Assembly (NCBI GenBank): GCA_049997955.1 | Contig: JAEBDY010000024.1 | Coordinates: 1 to 64,000 of the forward strand | DNA: 64,000 bases | Direction: 5' to 3' | From: Umezawaea sp049997955 | GTDB lineage: Bacteria; Actinomycetota; Actinomycetes; Mycobacteriales; Pseudonocardiaceae | Part shown: positions 1-8,461 of the stretch, piece after piece | Layout of the letters: every line of letters starts with the position of its first letter | Numbering within the stretch: the stretch's first letter is position 1 | The notes under the pieces: model-generated | What the model saw: only the letters and a program-made list of their open reading frames with translations | What the model was told of the DNA's origin: nothing | The model's database searches: none | Translations under genes and position numbers: made by a program

Positions 1-53
1 CGTGGGAGCACACGGACCGGGCGGACGCCCTTCGCCGGGCCGCCGGGGCCTGA
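1..53 (+). CDS. metK: S-adenosylmethionine synthetase, C-terminal tip (partial)
   Basis: Only the last 16 codons and the TGA (51-53) are present; the gene begins outside the window. In the frame starting at base 3 the peptide reads WEHTDRADALRRAAGA, which matches the usual C-terminus of actinobacterial MetK (W-E-x-T-D-R-x-x-x-L). MetK makes S-adenosylmethionine from methionine and ATP. A strong intrinsic terminator follows 23 bases later, and priA lies downstream, which fits the common metK-priA neighbourhood. The assignment rests on a short peptide plus context, so it is probable rather than certain. Confidence 0.72.
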   Translation, partial: WEHTDRADALRRAAGA

Positions 54-75
54 CTTTCCTGTTTAACGCACGCGT

Positions 76-106
76 AAAGCACGGTGGCCTGGCTGCCGTG
101 CTTTTT
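76..106 (+). terminator. Intrinsic terminator after metK
   Basis: A perfect 9-bp stem, AAAGCACGG (76-84) with CCGTGCTTT (96-104), encloses an 11-base loop and runs into a T tract (102-106). It is one of the few hairpins in the window with a classic U-tail, and it sits directly after the metK stop. Confidence 0.85.
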
Positions 107-475
107 CGCATTTCCGCGGGCATTGGGCGGAGGTGCGCCCGTGCTCAATCACGGTCCTATTTCGACAGCGGGGGCCCTGGTTTGTCGCGCGGGCGTGGAA
201 CAACGGCTCATCTTCGCCAAGTTCGCCGGCTCGAAAAGCAAGACGATCACCGCGTCGTCGATCCGTGATCTGCGCATCGCGAACCGTCCTCGAGTCGCGC
301 GGTATTCCGCCGTCGCGACGGCCCGCCTGCTCGCGCCGAACACCGCTCGCGCCGTCCGCCCACGAAATCCGTCCTTTGTGGACGCCGGTGCGCTCCTTCG
401 CACCCTGGAAGGCGAGCCCGCCTCACCCGAGCGGCGGAACCGAGCGCGCGTCACACCCGTGGACCCTCGCGCGCC
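107..475. other. Intergenic stretch, no gene seen
   Basis: About 370 bases lie between the metK terminator and the 3' end of the minus-strand kinase. The open frames here have arginine- and serine-rich shadow compositions and no recognisable domain. I see no RNA gene or repeat. Confidence 0.5.
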
Positions 476-967
476 TCACCCCGGGACCTGGTCGAACAGG
501 GCGAGTTCGGCCGCGTCCGGGGCTTCGAACAGGGGCGCGCAGTCCTCCAGCAGCGACCGGGTGATCAGCGCCGTTCCCGGCTCCTCGGCGCGTGCCTCCA
601 GCCGTCTTACCAGCTCATCGAGCGGCACGTCGAGGAACCTCAGCTCGACCCGCGCACCGAGCGCCCGCCCCTCGCGCAGCAGTTCCTCCCGTTCCGCGCG
701 CGACCAGAACCCGTTCTCCAGCACCACCGTCAGCCCCCGCGCCAGCAGGGCGTGCGCGTGCCGCCGCAACGCCGCCTCCATCCGGGCGCGGAACGGCACG
801 TCGAACAGGTCGACGCCGAGGTCGGCCATCCACTCGTCCGGGCACAGGCGAACGGCGGGCAGGTCCTCGGCGAGCTTCCTGGCCAGCGTGGTCTTGCCCG
901 ACCCCGGCAGTCCGCACAGCAGGATCAGGCGCACCTGCGGGCCTCCCGGATCCACCGCGGCGGCCAT
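476..967 (-). CDS. AAA-type P-loop kinase (zeta-toxin/shikimate-kinase-like)
   Basis: The 163-residue cytoplasmic protein has a textbook Walker A motif, GLPGSGKTT, at residues 19-27, followed by a compact nucleotide-kinase fold. An aspartate-rich stretch near residue 45 (CPDEWMADLG) and an arginine-rich lid (residues about 120-135) are typical of small ATP-dependent phosphotransferases annotated as AAA-family ATPases. The substrate cannot be read from sequence. The start was placed at the ATG at 967 because upstream residues lose the fold's character; a GTG just before VRLILLCG is an alternative. The gene is divergent from priA and stands alone. A zeta-type toxin is possible, but no antitoxin gene is adjacent. 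Confidence 0.75.
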   Translation of the reverse strand: MAAAVDPGGPQVRLILLCGLPGSGKTTLARKLAEDLPAVRLCPDEWMADLGVDLFDVPFRARMEAALRRHAHALLARGLTVVLENGFWSRAEREELLREGRALGARVELRFLDVPLDELVRRLEARAEEPGTALITRSLLEDCAPLFEAPDAAELALFDQVPG

Positions 968-1333
968 CGCGTGGTGGCCGCCGCCGCACGTGTGCGGCCG
1001 GGCCTCCGGGTCGCCGGGCGGACGGGCGGTGCCGTCAACACCCGTCCTCCGTCCACAGTGGACGCTCGGAGCCCTGGTGGCGGACCGCCCGCGGAGACGT
1101 GGACCACCTGCCGGACGCTCCGGTCGGAGGAGCCTTCCGGCGACCGGTTCGGCGCGAAGCCCTCGCTCGGAGGCTGGGCCGACGCCACCCGGCCCCCGCT
1201 CACCGCCGTGGCGACCAGAGCCGCCCTGGTGCGTTTCACGTCCTGCCCCCCGTGGATTCGCGAGTACTGCCGACAAGGTAGCGGCGGGGTCCGACATCCT
1301 CGGTCCGAGCGGCTCCCTGTCGTACCCCTCTGG
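968..1333. other. Divergent intergenic region between kinase and priA
   Basis: About 370 bases with no convincing gene. It contains the perfect 13-bp palindrome GTCCACAGTGGAC at 1051-1063, which recurs elsewhere in the window. The priA -10 element lies at its right end. Confidence 0.5.
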
Positions 1334-1339
1334 TAGACC
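1334..1339 (+). promoter_or_regulatory. Putative -10 element for priA (near-leaderless)
   Basis: TAGACC lies 7 bases before the priA ATG at 1347. This is the spacing expected if transcription starts at or next to the start codon. No clear -35 hexamer was found. Confidence 0.4.
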
Positions 1340-1346
1340 AACGGGC

Positions 1347-3347
1347 ATGGCGAGCAAAGCGACGACGAGGCGTGGTGAACGCACCCCGGCCGAGGTGCTG
1401 CCGGTCGCCCGCGTCTGTGTGGACGTCCCGCTCGCGCACCTGGACCGGGCGTTCGACTACCAGGTGGCGTCGGACCAGGCGGTGGACGCGGTGCCGGGGT
1501 GCCGGGTGCGGGTGCGGTTCGCCGGGCAGCTCGTCGACGGGTTCGTGCTCGAACGGGTGGAGAGTTCGGAGTACGGCCGGAAGCTGACGTACCTGGAGCG
1601 GGTGACGTCGGCCGAACCGGTGCTGTCGCCGGAGGTGGCGGAGCTCGCGAGGGTGGTCGCGGACCGGTTCGCGGGCACGCTGATCGACGTGCTGCGGATG
1701 GCGATCCCGCCGAGGCACGCGCGAGCGGAGGGCCTGGCGTCGCCCGACCCCGTGCCGCCGCCGGAGGTCCCGGTGGCCGCGGGGTGGACGCGGTACCCGT
1801 TCGGCCCGAACCTGCTCGACGCGCTGCTCTCGGGCCGCACGGCGCGCGCGGTGTGGCAGGCGCTGCCCGCCGAGGACTGGCCCGCGCGGCTGGCGGAGGC
1901 GGCGGCGACGGTCGCGAGCACCGGCAAGGGCGTGCTGCTCGTGGTGCCGGACCACCGCGACGTGGCGCGGCTGCACGCGGCGTGCGCGGCGCTGGTGGGG
2001 GACGCGGGCGTGGTGACGCTGTCGGCCGACCTGGGGCCGTCCGAGCGGTACAAGAGGTGGCTCGCCGTGCGCCGCGGCGCGGTCCGGGTGGTGATCGGCA
2101 CCAGGGGGGCGGCGTTCGCCCCGGTGGCGGACCTCGGGCTGGTCGTGGTGTGGGACGACGGCGACGACCTGCACTCCGAGCCGCGGATGCCGTACCCGAA
2201 CGTGCGGGACGTGCTGGTCCAGCGCGCCCACCTCACGGGCGCCGCGTTCCTGGCGGGCGGGTTCGCCCGCACGGCCGAAGCGCAGCTGCTCGTGGAGAGC
2301 GGCTGGGCGCACGAGGTGGTCGCCGCGCGCGAGACGCTGCGCACGGCGGCGCCGAGGGTCGCCGCGGTCGGCGACAGCGACTGGCAGGAGGTCAAGGACG
2401 CGGCCGCCCGGTCGGCGCGGCTGCCGTCGATCGCCTTCGACGCCGCGCGCGCCGCGCTGGCGGCGAACGCCCCGGTGCTGATCCAGGTGCCCCGGCGCGG
2501 GTACGTGCCCGCGCTGGCCTGCGGGAGCTGCCGAGCGCCCACCAGGTGCAGGCGCTGCGCCGGTCCGCTCGCCCTGCCCGGCGGGTCGGACGACGGCCTG
2601 CCGCGCCCGCCGTACTGCCGCTGGTGCGGCGCGACCGAGGCCGCCTACCGGTGTCCGGCGTGCGGCTCCCGCAAGCTGCGGGCGCAGGTCATCGGCGCCA
2701 GGAGAACGGCGGAGGAGCTGGGGCGCGCGTTCGTCGGGGTGCCCGTGCGCACGTCGGGTGGCGAGGAGGTGCTGGCGTCGGTGCCCGGCAAACCCGCGCT
2801 GGTCGTCGCGACACCGGGAGCGGAGCCGGTCGCCGAGGGCGGGTACGGAGCCGTGCTGCTGCTCGACGGCTGGTCCCTGCTGGGCCGCGCCGACCTGCGG
2901 GCCGCCGAGGAGGCGCTGCGCCGCTGGATGACCGCGGCGGCGCTGGCGAAACCCGGAGCCGACGGCGGGCGGGTGGTGGTGATCGCCGAGTCCGTGCTGG
3001 CGCCCGTGCAGGCGCTGGTCCGCTGGGACCCGGTGTGGCACGCCAGGCAGGAGTTGGCGGCGCGCACCGAACTGGGGTTCCCGCCCGCGGTGCGGATGGC
3101 CACGGTCGACGGCTCGCCGGACGCGGTCGCGGCCCTGCTGGACGAACTGCGGCTGCCCCCGAGCGGCGAGGTGCTCGGGCCGGTGCCGCTGGACGAGGAG
3201 GGCGCGAAGGAACGCGCGCTGGTCCGGGTCTCCCGCAGCGAGGGGCGTGCGCTGGCCGCCGTGCTGACGGAGGCCCTCGGTGTGCGCAGCGCGCGCAAGG
3301 ACCCTGACCCCGTGCGGGTGAAGTTGGACCCGCTGGAGGTGCTGTGA
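1347..3347 (+). CDS. priA: Primosomal protein N' (PriA), degenerate actinobacterial type
   Basis: A 666-residue replication-restart protein. The N-terminal DNA-binding region (residues about 15-110) has the usual VDVPLAHLDRAFDYQV and VRFAGQLVDGFVLE blocks. The place of the helicase Walker A carries ASTGKGVLL (about residues 190-198), which lacks the normal GxTGSGKT. Several C-terminal helicase motifs are also weak. The zinc-binding cysteine cluster is retained from residue 392 onwards (CGSC, CRRC, CRWC, CPAC). This is the form known from actinobacteria, where PriA probably acts as a non-helicase primosome factor. The ATG at 1347 gives the normal N-terminus; longer upstream extensions do not look coding. 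The following ggt frame could begin at a GTG overlapping its stop codon. Confidence 0.93.
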   Translation: MASKATTRRGERTPAEVLPVARVCVDVPLAHLDRAFDYQVASDQAVDAVPGCRVRVRFAGQLVDGFVLERVESSEYGRKLTYLERVTSAEPVLSPEVAELARVVADRFAGTLIDVLRMAIPPRHARAEGLASPDPVPPPEVPVAAGWTRYPFGPNLLDALLSGRTARAVWQALPAEDWPARLAEAAATVASTGKGVLLVVPDHRDVARLHAACAALVGDAGVVTLSADLGPSERYKRWLAVRRGAVRVVIGTRGAAFAPVADLGLVVVWDDGDDLHSEPRMPYPNVRDVLVQRAHLTGAAFLAGGFARTAEAQLLVESGWAHEVVAARETLRTAAPRVAAVGDSDWQEVKDAAARSARLPSIAFDAARAALAANAPVLIQVPRRGYVPALACGSCRAPTRCRRCAGPLALPGGSDDGLPRPPYCRWCGATEAAYRCPACGSRKLRAQVIGARRTAEELGRAFVGVPVRTSGGEEVLASVPGKPALVVATPGAEPVAEGGYGAVLLLDGWSLLGRADLRAAEEALRRWMTAAALAKPGADGGRVVVIAESVLAPVQALVRWDPVWHARQELAARTELGFPPAVRMATVDGSPDAVAALLDELRLPPSGEVLGPVPLDEEGAKERALVRVSRSEGRALAAVLTEALGVRSARKDPDPVRVKLDPLEVL

Positions 3348-3376
3348 CCGTGCCGCGGTCCGGTACGAATAGGTCC

Positions 3377-5149
3377 ATGATTCGTCTGATCGCCTGCGCG
3401 CTCGTCGCGTCGACCGTCCTGCTGCCGGGCACCGCGCGGGCGAGCCAGGCCCCACCGCGAGCACCGGAGGCCACCGGCTGGGGCGGGGCGGTGTCCAGCG
3501 TCGACGCCGACGCCTCGCAGGTGGGCATCGACGTGCTGCGCCGCGGCGGCAACGCGGTCGACGCCGCGGTGGCCACGGCCGCCGCGCTCGGCGTGACCGA
3601 CCCGTTCTCCGCGGGCATCGGCGGTGGCGGGTTCCTCGTCCACTACGACGCCCGCACCCGCAAGGTGTCCACTGTGGACGGCCGGGAGACCGCGCCCGCG
3701 TCCGCGACCGACCGGCTGTTCGTGGAGGACGGGGCCGCGATCCCGTTCGCCGAGGCCGTGACCAGCGGGCTGTCCGTCGGCGTGCCCGGCACGCCCAGGA
3801 CGTGGCAGGAAGCCCTGCGCCGGTGGGGCACGCTGTCGCTGCGCGAGGCGATCACCCCGGCCGAGCGGATCGCCCGTGACGGCTTCACCGTCGACGCGAC
3901 CTTCGCCACGCAGGTCGCCAACAACGCCGCCCGCTTCGCGGACTTCCCGTCCACCAGGGCCCTCTACCTGCCGCGGGGCCAAGCGCCCGCGGTCGGCACC
4001 CGCTTCCGCAACCCCGACCTGGCGGACACCTACCGCGAGATGGGCCGCCGCGGTGTGGACTCGTTCTACCGGGGCCCGATCGGAGCCGACCTGGTCAAGA
4101 CCGTGCGCACGCCACCGGTCGACCCGGCGGCCACGCGGATCGTGCGACCGGGCGACCTGACCAGGGCCGACCTCGCGCGCTACACCGCACCGCTGCGCGA
4201 ACCCAGCCGCACCGGTTACCGCGGGCTGGACGTCTACGGCATGGCGCCGCCGTCGTCCGGCGGCACGACCGTCGGCGAGGCGCTGAACATCCTGGAGGGC
4301 GTCGACGTCGGCGACCTGACGTCGACGCAGTACCTGCACCGGTTCATCGAGGCGAGCAGGCTGTCCTTCGCGGACCGCAACCGCTGGGTCGGCGACCCGG
4401 CGTTCACCGACGTGCCCACCCGCGAACTGCTGTCGCAGCGGTTCGCGGACAGCCGGGCCTGCCTCATCTCGCCGGACAAGGCGCTGACCAGCCCACTCGC
4501 GCCAGGCGACCCGCGCAACCCGGCCGCGTGCGGCACCGTCGGCGCGCCCGCGCCGACCTCGTACGAGGGCGAGCACACGACCCACCTGACCACCGCGGAC
4601 CGGTGGGGCAACGTCGTGGCGTACACGCTGACCATCGAGCAGGAAGGTGGCAGCGGCATCGTCGTGCCGGGCCGCGGTTTCCTGCTCAACAACGAGCTGA
4701 CCGACTTCTCCTTCACCCCGGTCACGCCCGGCACCCCCGACCCGAACCTGCCCGGCCCCGGCAAGCGCCCGCGGTCCTCGATGGCACCGACCATCGTGCT
4801 CGACCACGGCAAGGCCGTCCTGGCCCTCGGCTCACCCGGTGGCGCCACCATCATCACCACCGTCCTCCAGGTGCTCGCGGGCAAGATCGACCGCGACCTG
4901 CCGCTCGTGCAGGCCATCGCCGCACCCCGCGCCTCCCAGCGCAACAGCGCCACCACCCAGGCCGAGGCCGCGTTCCTGGCCACCCCGGAAGCCGCCGCGC
5001 TCCAGGCGCTCGGCCACAGGTTCACCTCCACGGCCGAGATCGGCGCCACGACCGGTGTCGAACTGCTGCGCGACGGCCGCTGGCGAGCCGCCGCCGAAAC
5101 GACCCGTAGGGGCGGTGGCGCCGCCAGGGTGGTGTGGCCGACGAACTGA
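3377..5149 (+). CDS. ggt: Gamma-glutamyltransferase, secreted
   Basis: The 590-residue precursor starts with a cleavable signal peptide (MIRLIACALVASTVLLPGTARA), so it acts outside the membrane. Gamma-glutamyltranspeptidases cleave glutathione and transfer the gamma-glutamyl group. They self-process into two subunits at a threonine that becomes the nucleophile. Here EHTTHLTTADRWGN places that Thr at about residue 401. Other family blocks are visible: GGNAVDAAVA near the N-terminus, SSGGTTVGEALNILEG, and the GSPGGATIITTV oxyanion-loop region near the C-terminus. Length is normal. A GTG at 3344 overlapping the priA stop is an alternative start, but the ATG at 3377 gives a clean signal peptide. 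The gene contains one copy of the GTCCACTGTGGAC palindrome (3667-3679). Confidence 0.93.
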   Translation: MIRLIACALVASTVLLPGTARASQAPPRAPEATGWGGAVSSVDADASQVGIDVLRRGGNAVDAAVATAAALGVTDPFSAGIGGGGFLVHYDARTRKVSTVDGRETAPASATDRLFVEDGAAIPFAEAVTSGLSVGVPGTPRTWQEALRRWGTLSLREAITPAERIARDGFTVDATFATQVANNAARFADFPSTRALYLPRGQAPAVGTRFRNPDLADTYREMGRRGVDSFYRGPIGADLVKTVRTPPVDPAATRIVRPGDLTRADLARYTAPLREPSRTGYRGLDVYGMAPPSSGGTTVGEALNILEGVDVGDLTSTQYLHRFIEASRLSFADRNRWVGDPAFTDVPTRELLSQRFADSRACLISPDKALTSPLAPGDPRNPAACGTVGAPAPTSYEGEHTTHLTTADRWGNVVAYTLTIEQEGGSGIVVPGRGFLLNNELTDFSFTPVTPGTPDPNLPGPGKRPRSSMAPTIVLDHGKAVLALGSPGGATIITTVLQVLAGKIDRDLPLVQAIAAPRASQRNSATTQAEAAFLATPEAAALQALGHRFTSTAEIGATTGVELLRDGRWRAAAETTRRGGGAARVVWPTN

Positions 5150-5536
5150 CGCTCGGGAACGCGCTGTCCCACCGCGCCACCTGCCCGCCACGGGGCTGGG
5201 TGCCTGCCGCCACGGGTTTGGTGGTTGCCGCTGGGCTGGTTGGTTGCCAGTCGGCCGGGCGGCTGCCGGCGGGGCTGGGTATTCGCCGGCGGCTGGGCGG
5301 TTGCCGGCGGCCGGGCGGTTGTCGGTGGGGTTGGTTTGCGCTGACGGGCCGCCCCGGACCAGCAGGTGTCGGGTTCGTCGCGGTGAACCCGGCTGGTTGT
5401 GCGGCGAACTGCCCCGAGTGAGCAGGTGGTCGCTGCGGAGTCGCTCGCGCAAGTGGTCCGACTATCTGCGGATAGAGCGGGTGATCGCTGCGGTTGGTGG
5501 CCCGCCGAAGGCGGCAGGGGAGTCGGAAGGGCTTGG
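5150..5536. repeat. Intergenic low-complexity G-rich repeats
   Basis: There is no gene between ggt and the convergent acetyltransferase. Bases about 5220-5340 consist of degenerate units built on GGCTGGGCGGTTGCCGGCGG-like sequence, with purine/pyrimidine strand asymmetry. No hairpin with a T tail is visible to end either gene. Confidence 0.55.
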
Positions 5537-6064
5537 TCAGGCAGGCAGGCTGCGTTGCAGCAGCACGGTGTCGAGGGTCTTCCCGTGCTTCACGCCCACC
5601 CCCGTCAGCCGTCCGGCGTGGACGAAGCCGCAGCGTTCGTGGAGGCGTTCCGAGGCGGCGTTGCCGTTGTCGGCGATCACGGCGATGACCTCGCGGATGC
5701 CCGCGGCGGCGCAGCGGTCGATCAGCCGGGTCAGCAAGGTCGTCCCCAAGCCGCGGCCCGCGGCCGAAGGGCTCAGGTAGATCGTGCTCTCCACGGTGTA
5801 GCGGTAGGCGGTCTTGGTCTTCCACGGTGAGCAGTACGCCATCCCGACGACGTCGCCGTGCAGTTCGGCGGTGAGGAACGGGAGGCCGCGAGCTGCGAGA
5901 TCGGCGTGCCGGTCCTGCCACTCGGCCAGGTCGGGAGCTGTTTCGGCGAACGTGGCGGTGGTGTTGTCGACGTAGTCGGCGTAGATCGCGGCGATGGCCG
6001 CCAAGTCCTCGGCACGGGCGTCGCGGACGACCGGCCGATCCCCGATTTCCTCTATAGTGCTCAT
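5537..6064 (-). CDS. GNAT N-acetyltransferase (phosphinothricin-acetyltransferase-like)
   Basis: A 175-residue GNAT-fold enzyme. The acetyl-CoA loop is AAGRGLG at residues 101-107, and the C-terminal half carries NGNAAS and LHERCGFVHAGRL, typical of the Pat/MnaT branch that acetylates amines such as phosphinothricin or methionine sulfone. Substrate is unproven. The ATG at 6064 is preceded on this strand by TATAGT with a 6-base gap, so the transcript probably starts at the ATG. The gene is divergent from an XRE-cupin regulator whose start is only 17 bases away, so that regulator very likely controls it. Confidence 0.85.
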   Translation of the reverse strand: MSTIEEIGDRPVVRDARAEDLAAIAAIYADYVDNTTATFAETAPDLAEWQDRHADLAARGLPFLTAELHGDVVGMAYCSPWKTKTAYRYTVESTIYLSPSAAGRGLGTTLLTRLIDRCAAAGIREVIAVIADNGNAASERLHERCGFVHAGRLTGVGVKHGKTLDTVLLQRSLPA

Positions 6065-6081
6065 ACTTCTACTATAGCGCT
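6052..6081. promoter_or_regulatory. Shared divergent promoter/operator with 20-bp direct repeat
   Basis: CTATAGtGCT (6052-6061) and CTATAGcGCT (6072-6081) are near-identical direct repeats set exactly 20 bp apart. They bracket the space between the two start codons. TATAGT on the minus strand is an excellent -10 for the acetyltransferase, and TATAGC on the plus strand could serve the regulator. A protein bound here would block both genes. Confidence 0.55.
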
Positions 6082-6645
6082 GTGTTTGACCTGGAGAAGC
6101 TGGCGGGCCGCGTCCAACGCCTCCGCGGTGACCGCGGACTGACCCTGTCCGGCCTGGCCGAGCGGTGCTCGGTGAGCGTGAGCATGTTGTCGGCGGTCGA
6201 GCGCGCGGAGAAGGCGCCGACCGTGGTGGTGCTGGCGCGCATCGCCGACGGGCTGGGTGTTCCGCTGGTCTCGCTGCTGGAGGACGACGGCGACCGGCGG
6301 CTGGTGGTCCGCCGGAGCGCCGCGCAGGACCGGTCCACCCACCCCGGCGGCTGGGAGAAGGCCGTCGTCTCGCCCGTCGTGGCGGGCGTGAACTTCGAGC
6401 TGGTGCGGGTGGTCCTCCCCGCGGGCTGCGACGCGGGCGGCTTCCCGGCCTACGCCAGGGGGTCGCACGAGTACGTCGCGGTCGAGGAGGGGGTCCTCCG
6501 CCTGGCGGTCGGCGAGCAGGTGGCCGACCTCGAAGCGGGTGACTCCGCCTACTTCGAGGCCGACCAGGAGCACGGGTTCGCCAACACCGGCGACGAGCCG
6601 TGCGCCTACTACGTGGCGGCGCTGATCATGCGGCCGCGCGGCTGA
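6082..6645 (+). CDS. XRE-family regulator with C-terminal cupin domain
   Basis: A 187-residue DNA-binding protein. Residues about 5-62 form a helix-turn-helix (LRGDRGLTLSGLAERCSVSVSMLSAVERAEKAPTV). Residues about 110-185 form a cupin (EYVAVEEGVLRLAVGEQVADLEAGDSAYFEADQEHGFANT) that would sense a small ligand or metal. This SutR/PuuR-like architecture usually controls a neighbouring metabolic or detoxification gene, here the divergent acetyltransferase. The GTG at 6082 abuts the operator-like repeat, so translation would be leaderless or nearly so. Inducer unknown. Confidence 0.87.
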   Translation: MFDLEKLAGRVQRLRGDRGLTLSGLAERCSVSVSMLSAVERAEKAPTVVVLARIADGLGVPLVSLLEDDGDRRLVVRRSAAQDRSTHPGGWEKAVVSPVVAGVNFELVRVVLPAGCDAGGFPAYARGSHEYVAVEEGVLRLAVGEQVADLEAGDSAYFEADQEHGFANTGDEPCAYYVAALIMRPRG

Positions 6646-6771
6646 GCATCCGGCGGGCGCTCCCCGGAGCGGCCCTACGACCTCGGGATGACGGAGGACC
6701 GCTACTCCAAGTGGACGCGCGCGCACGGCTCCTCGGGAGATCGTGGTACCACCAACGAAGAGGAGCCCGCC

Positions 6772-6918
6772 ATGGTCGCCACCACGATCGCCACGCCGCA
6801 CACCCCCGCCGTCGTCGTCACGGCGGCCCGCGGCCTCGTCACCGCCGCCCGTTTCCTCGGGCACTTCCTGCTCGCCCTGTTCGGCGTCGCCCTCCTCGGG
6901 ACCGGCCTCGACCACTGA
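6772..6918 (+). CDS. Small hydrophobic membrane protein (48 aa), unknown function
   Basis: MVATTIATPHTPAVVVTAAR is followed by one hydrophobic helix, LVTAARFLGHFLLALFGVAL, and a short GTGLDH tail. An AGGAG ribosome-binding site (about 6761-6765) lies 6 bases before the ATG, which favours a real gene and this start over an upstream in-frame ATG at 6688. The protein resembles small stress or envelope peptides of actinomycetes only in general form; no family is recognised. It lies 50 bases before def and could be cotranscribed with it. Confidence 0.6.
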   Translation: MVATTIATPHTPAVVVTAARGLVTAARFLGHFLLALFGVALLGTGLDH

Positions 6919-6968
6919 GGTCCGGGGACTCTCCTAGACTGGTCGTCTGCCCAGCGCTAGGAGAGTGC

Positions 6969-7514
6969 GTGACCGTCCAACCCATCCGGCTGTTCGGGGA
7001 CCCGGTGCTGCGCACGGCCGCCGCCGAGGTCACCGACTTCGACGCCGAGCTGCGCACCCTGGTCAAGGACCTGTGGGACACGATGAGCGAGGCGGGCGGC
7101 GCCGGTCTGGCCGCCCCGCAGCTGGGTGTCGGCCTGCGGGTGTTCACCTACCACGTCGACGGTTTCGCCGGACACCTGATCAACCCCACCTGGACCGTCG
7201 TCGGCGAGGAGTTCCAGGAAGGCCCCGAGGGCTGCCTGTCGATCCCGGACATGCACTGGGACTGCCGCCGCCACCTGGACGTCGTGGCCAAGGGCTGGAA
7301 CATGCACGGCGAGCCGGTGGTCGTCGAGGGCACGAACACGCTGGCCCGCTGCATCCAGCACGAGACCGACCACCTCGACGGCGTGCTGTTCCTGGACCGG
7401 CTCGACGCCGAGACCCGCAAGCAGGCGATGCGCGAGATCCGCCTGGCCGAGTGGTTCGACGGCGGGGTCCCCGTCCTCAAGCAGAGCCCGCACCCGCTCT
7501 TCGGGGGTAGGTAG
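6969..7514 (+). CDS. def: Peptide deformylase
   Basis: A 181-residue metalloenzyme that removes the formyl group from the N-terminal methionine of new proteins. All three family motifs are present: GAGLAAPQLG (about residues 43-52), EGCLS with metal ligand Cys89, and HETDH (H131, catalytic E132, H135). AGGAG at 6959-6963 is well placed for the GTG at 6969. Two bases separate its stop from fmt, so deformylase and formyltransferase are coexpressed, as in many bacteria. Confidence 0.96.
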   Translation: MTVQPIRLFGDPVLRTAAAEVTDFDAELRTLVKDLWDTMSEAGGAGLAAPQLGVGLRVFTYHVDGFAGHLINPTWTVVGEEFQEGPEGCLSIPDMHWDCRRHLDVVAKGWNMHGEPVVVEGTNTLARCIQHETDHLDGVLFLDRLDAETRKQAMREIRLAEWFDGGVPVLKQSPHPLFGGR

Positions 7515-7516
7515 CC

Positions 7517-8461
7517 GTGCGGTTGATCTTCGCGGGCACGCCGGAACCGGCGCTGCCGTCGCTCCGCGCCTTCATCGGGTCGCCGAACCACGAGGTCGTC
7601 GCGGTCGTCACCCGCCCGGACGCCCCGGCCGGTCGCGGCCGCCACCTCGAACGCTCACCCGTCGGCGCGCTGGCCGACGAGCACGGCATCGAGGTGCTCA
7701 CGCCCGCCAAGGCGAGCGACCCGGACTTCCTCGCCCGGCTCAAGGAGTTGGCCCCCGACGCGTGCCCCGTGGTCGCGTACGGCGCGCTGCTCCCGCAGGC
7801 CGCGCTCGACATCCCGACCCACGGCTGGGTGAACCTGCACTTCTCGCTGCTGCCCGCGTGGCGCGGCGCGGCCCCGGTGCAGGCTGCCGTGCGCAACGGC
7901 GACGACATCGTCGGCGCGTCCACGTTCCGCATCGTCAAACCGCTCGACGCGGGCCCGGTGTTCGGCACGGTCACCGAGGAGGCCCGCCCCCGCGACACCG
8001 CCGGTGAGCTGCTCGCCCGGTTCGCCGAGCGCGGCGCACACCTGCTGCTCGCCACCATCGACGGCATCTCCGACGGGTCGCTGCGCCCGGTCGAGCAGCC
8101 CGCCGAGGGTGTCAGCTACGCCCCCAAGATCACCGTCGAGGACGCGCGGCTGGACTTCACCACGCCCGCGACCGCGGTCGACCGGCTGGCGCGGGCGGTC
8201 ACCCCCGATCCGGGGGCGTGGGCCGAGTTCCGCGGCGAACGCCTCAAACTCGGGCCGGTGACGCCCGTGGTACCCGAAAGGGATCAAGTGCAGGAGAAGC
8301 TGGCACCGGGAGAACTCCTGGTGCAGCGCAAGCAGGTGCTCGTCGGCACCGCGACCACCCCGGTGGTGCTGGGCGACGTGCAGGCACCGGGCAAGAAGCG
8401 AATGGCCGCGACCGACTGGGCGCGCGGCGTCCGGGTCGAGGCAGGGGAGCGGATCTCATGA
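7517..8461 (+). CDS. fmt: Methionyl-tRNA formyltransferase
   Basis: A 314-residue enzyme that formylates Met-tRNA using 10-formyltetrahydrofolate. The formyltransferase core is obvious: FAGTPEPALPSL at the start, the folate/catalytic stretch NLHFSLLPAWRGAAPVQAAV (catalytic Asn-His), and the following IVKPLDAGPVF region. The C-terminal OB-like tRNA-binding domain spans about residues 210-310. Start is a GTG 2 bases after the def stop, and the stop overlaps the rsmB ATG (ATGA). Normal length. Confidence 0.96.
   Translation: MRLIFAGTPEPALPSLRAFIGSPNHEVVAVVTRPDAPAGRGRHLERSPVGALADEHGIEVLTPAKASDPDFLARLKELAPDACPVVAYGALLPQAALDIPTHGWVNLHFSLLPAWRGAAPVQAAVRNGDDIVGASTFRIVKPLDAGPVFGTVTEEARPRDTAGELLARFAERGAHLLLATIDGISDGSLRPVEQPAEGVSYAPKITVEDARLDFTTPATAVDRLARAVTPDPGAWAEFRGERLKLGPVTPVVPERDQVQEKLAPGELLVQRKQVLVGTATTPVVLGDVQAPGKKRMAATDWARGVRVEAGERIS

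Noticed and set aside
476..967. Calling the P-loop kinase a zeta toxin
   Set aside because: No epsilon-type antitoxin gene is adjacent, and small P-loop kinases of this size have many other roles.
84..1346. Extension of the priA frame about 1.2 kb upstream
   Set aside because: The upstream part is Ser/Arg/Pro-rich, crosses the region antisense to the kinase gene and lacks PriA homology. The ATG at 1347 gives the normal N-terminus.
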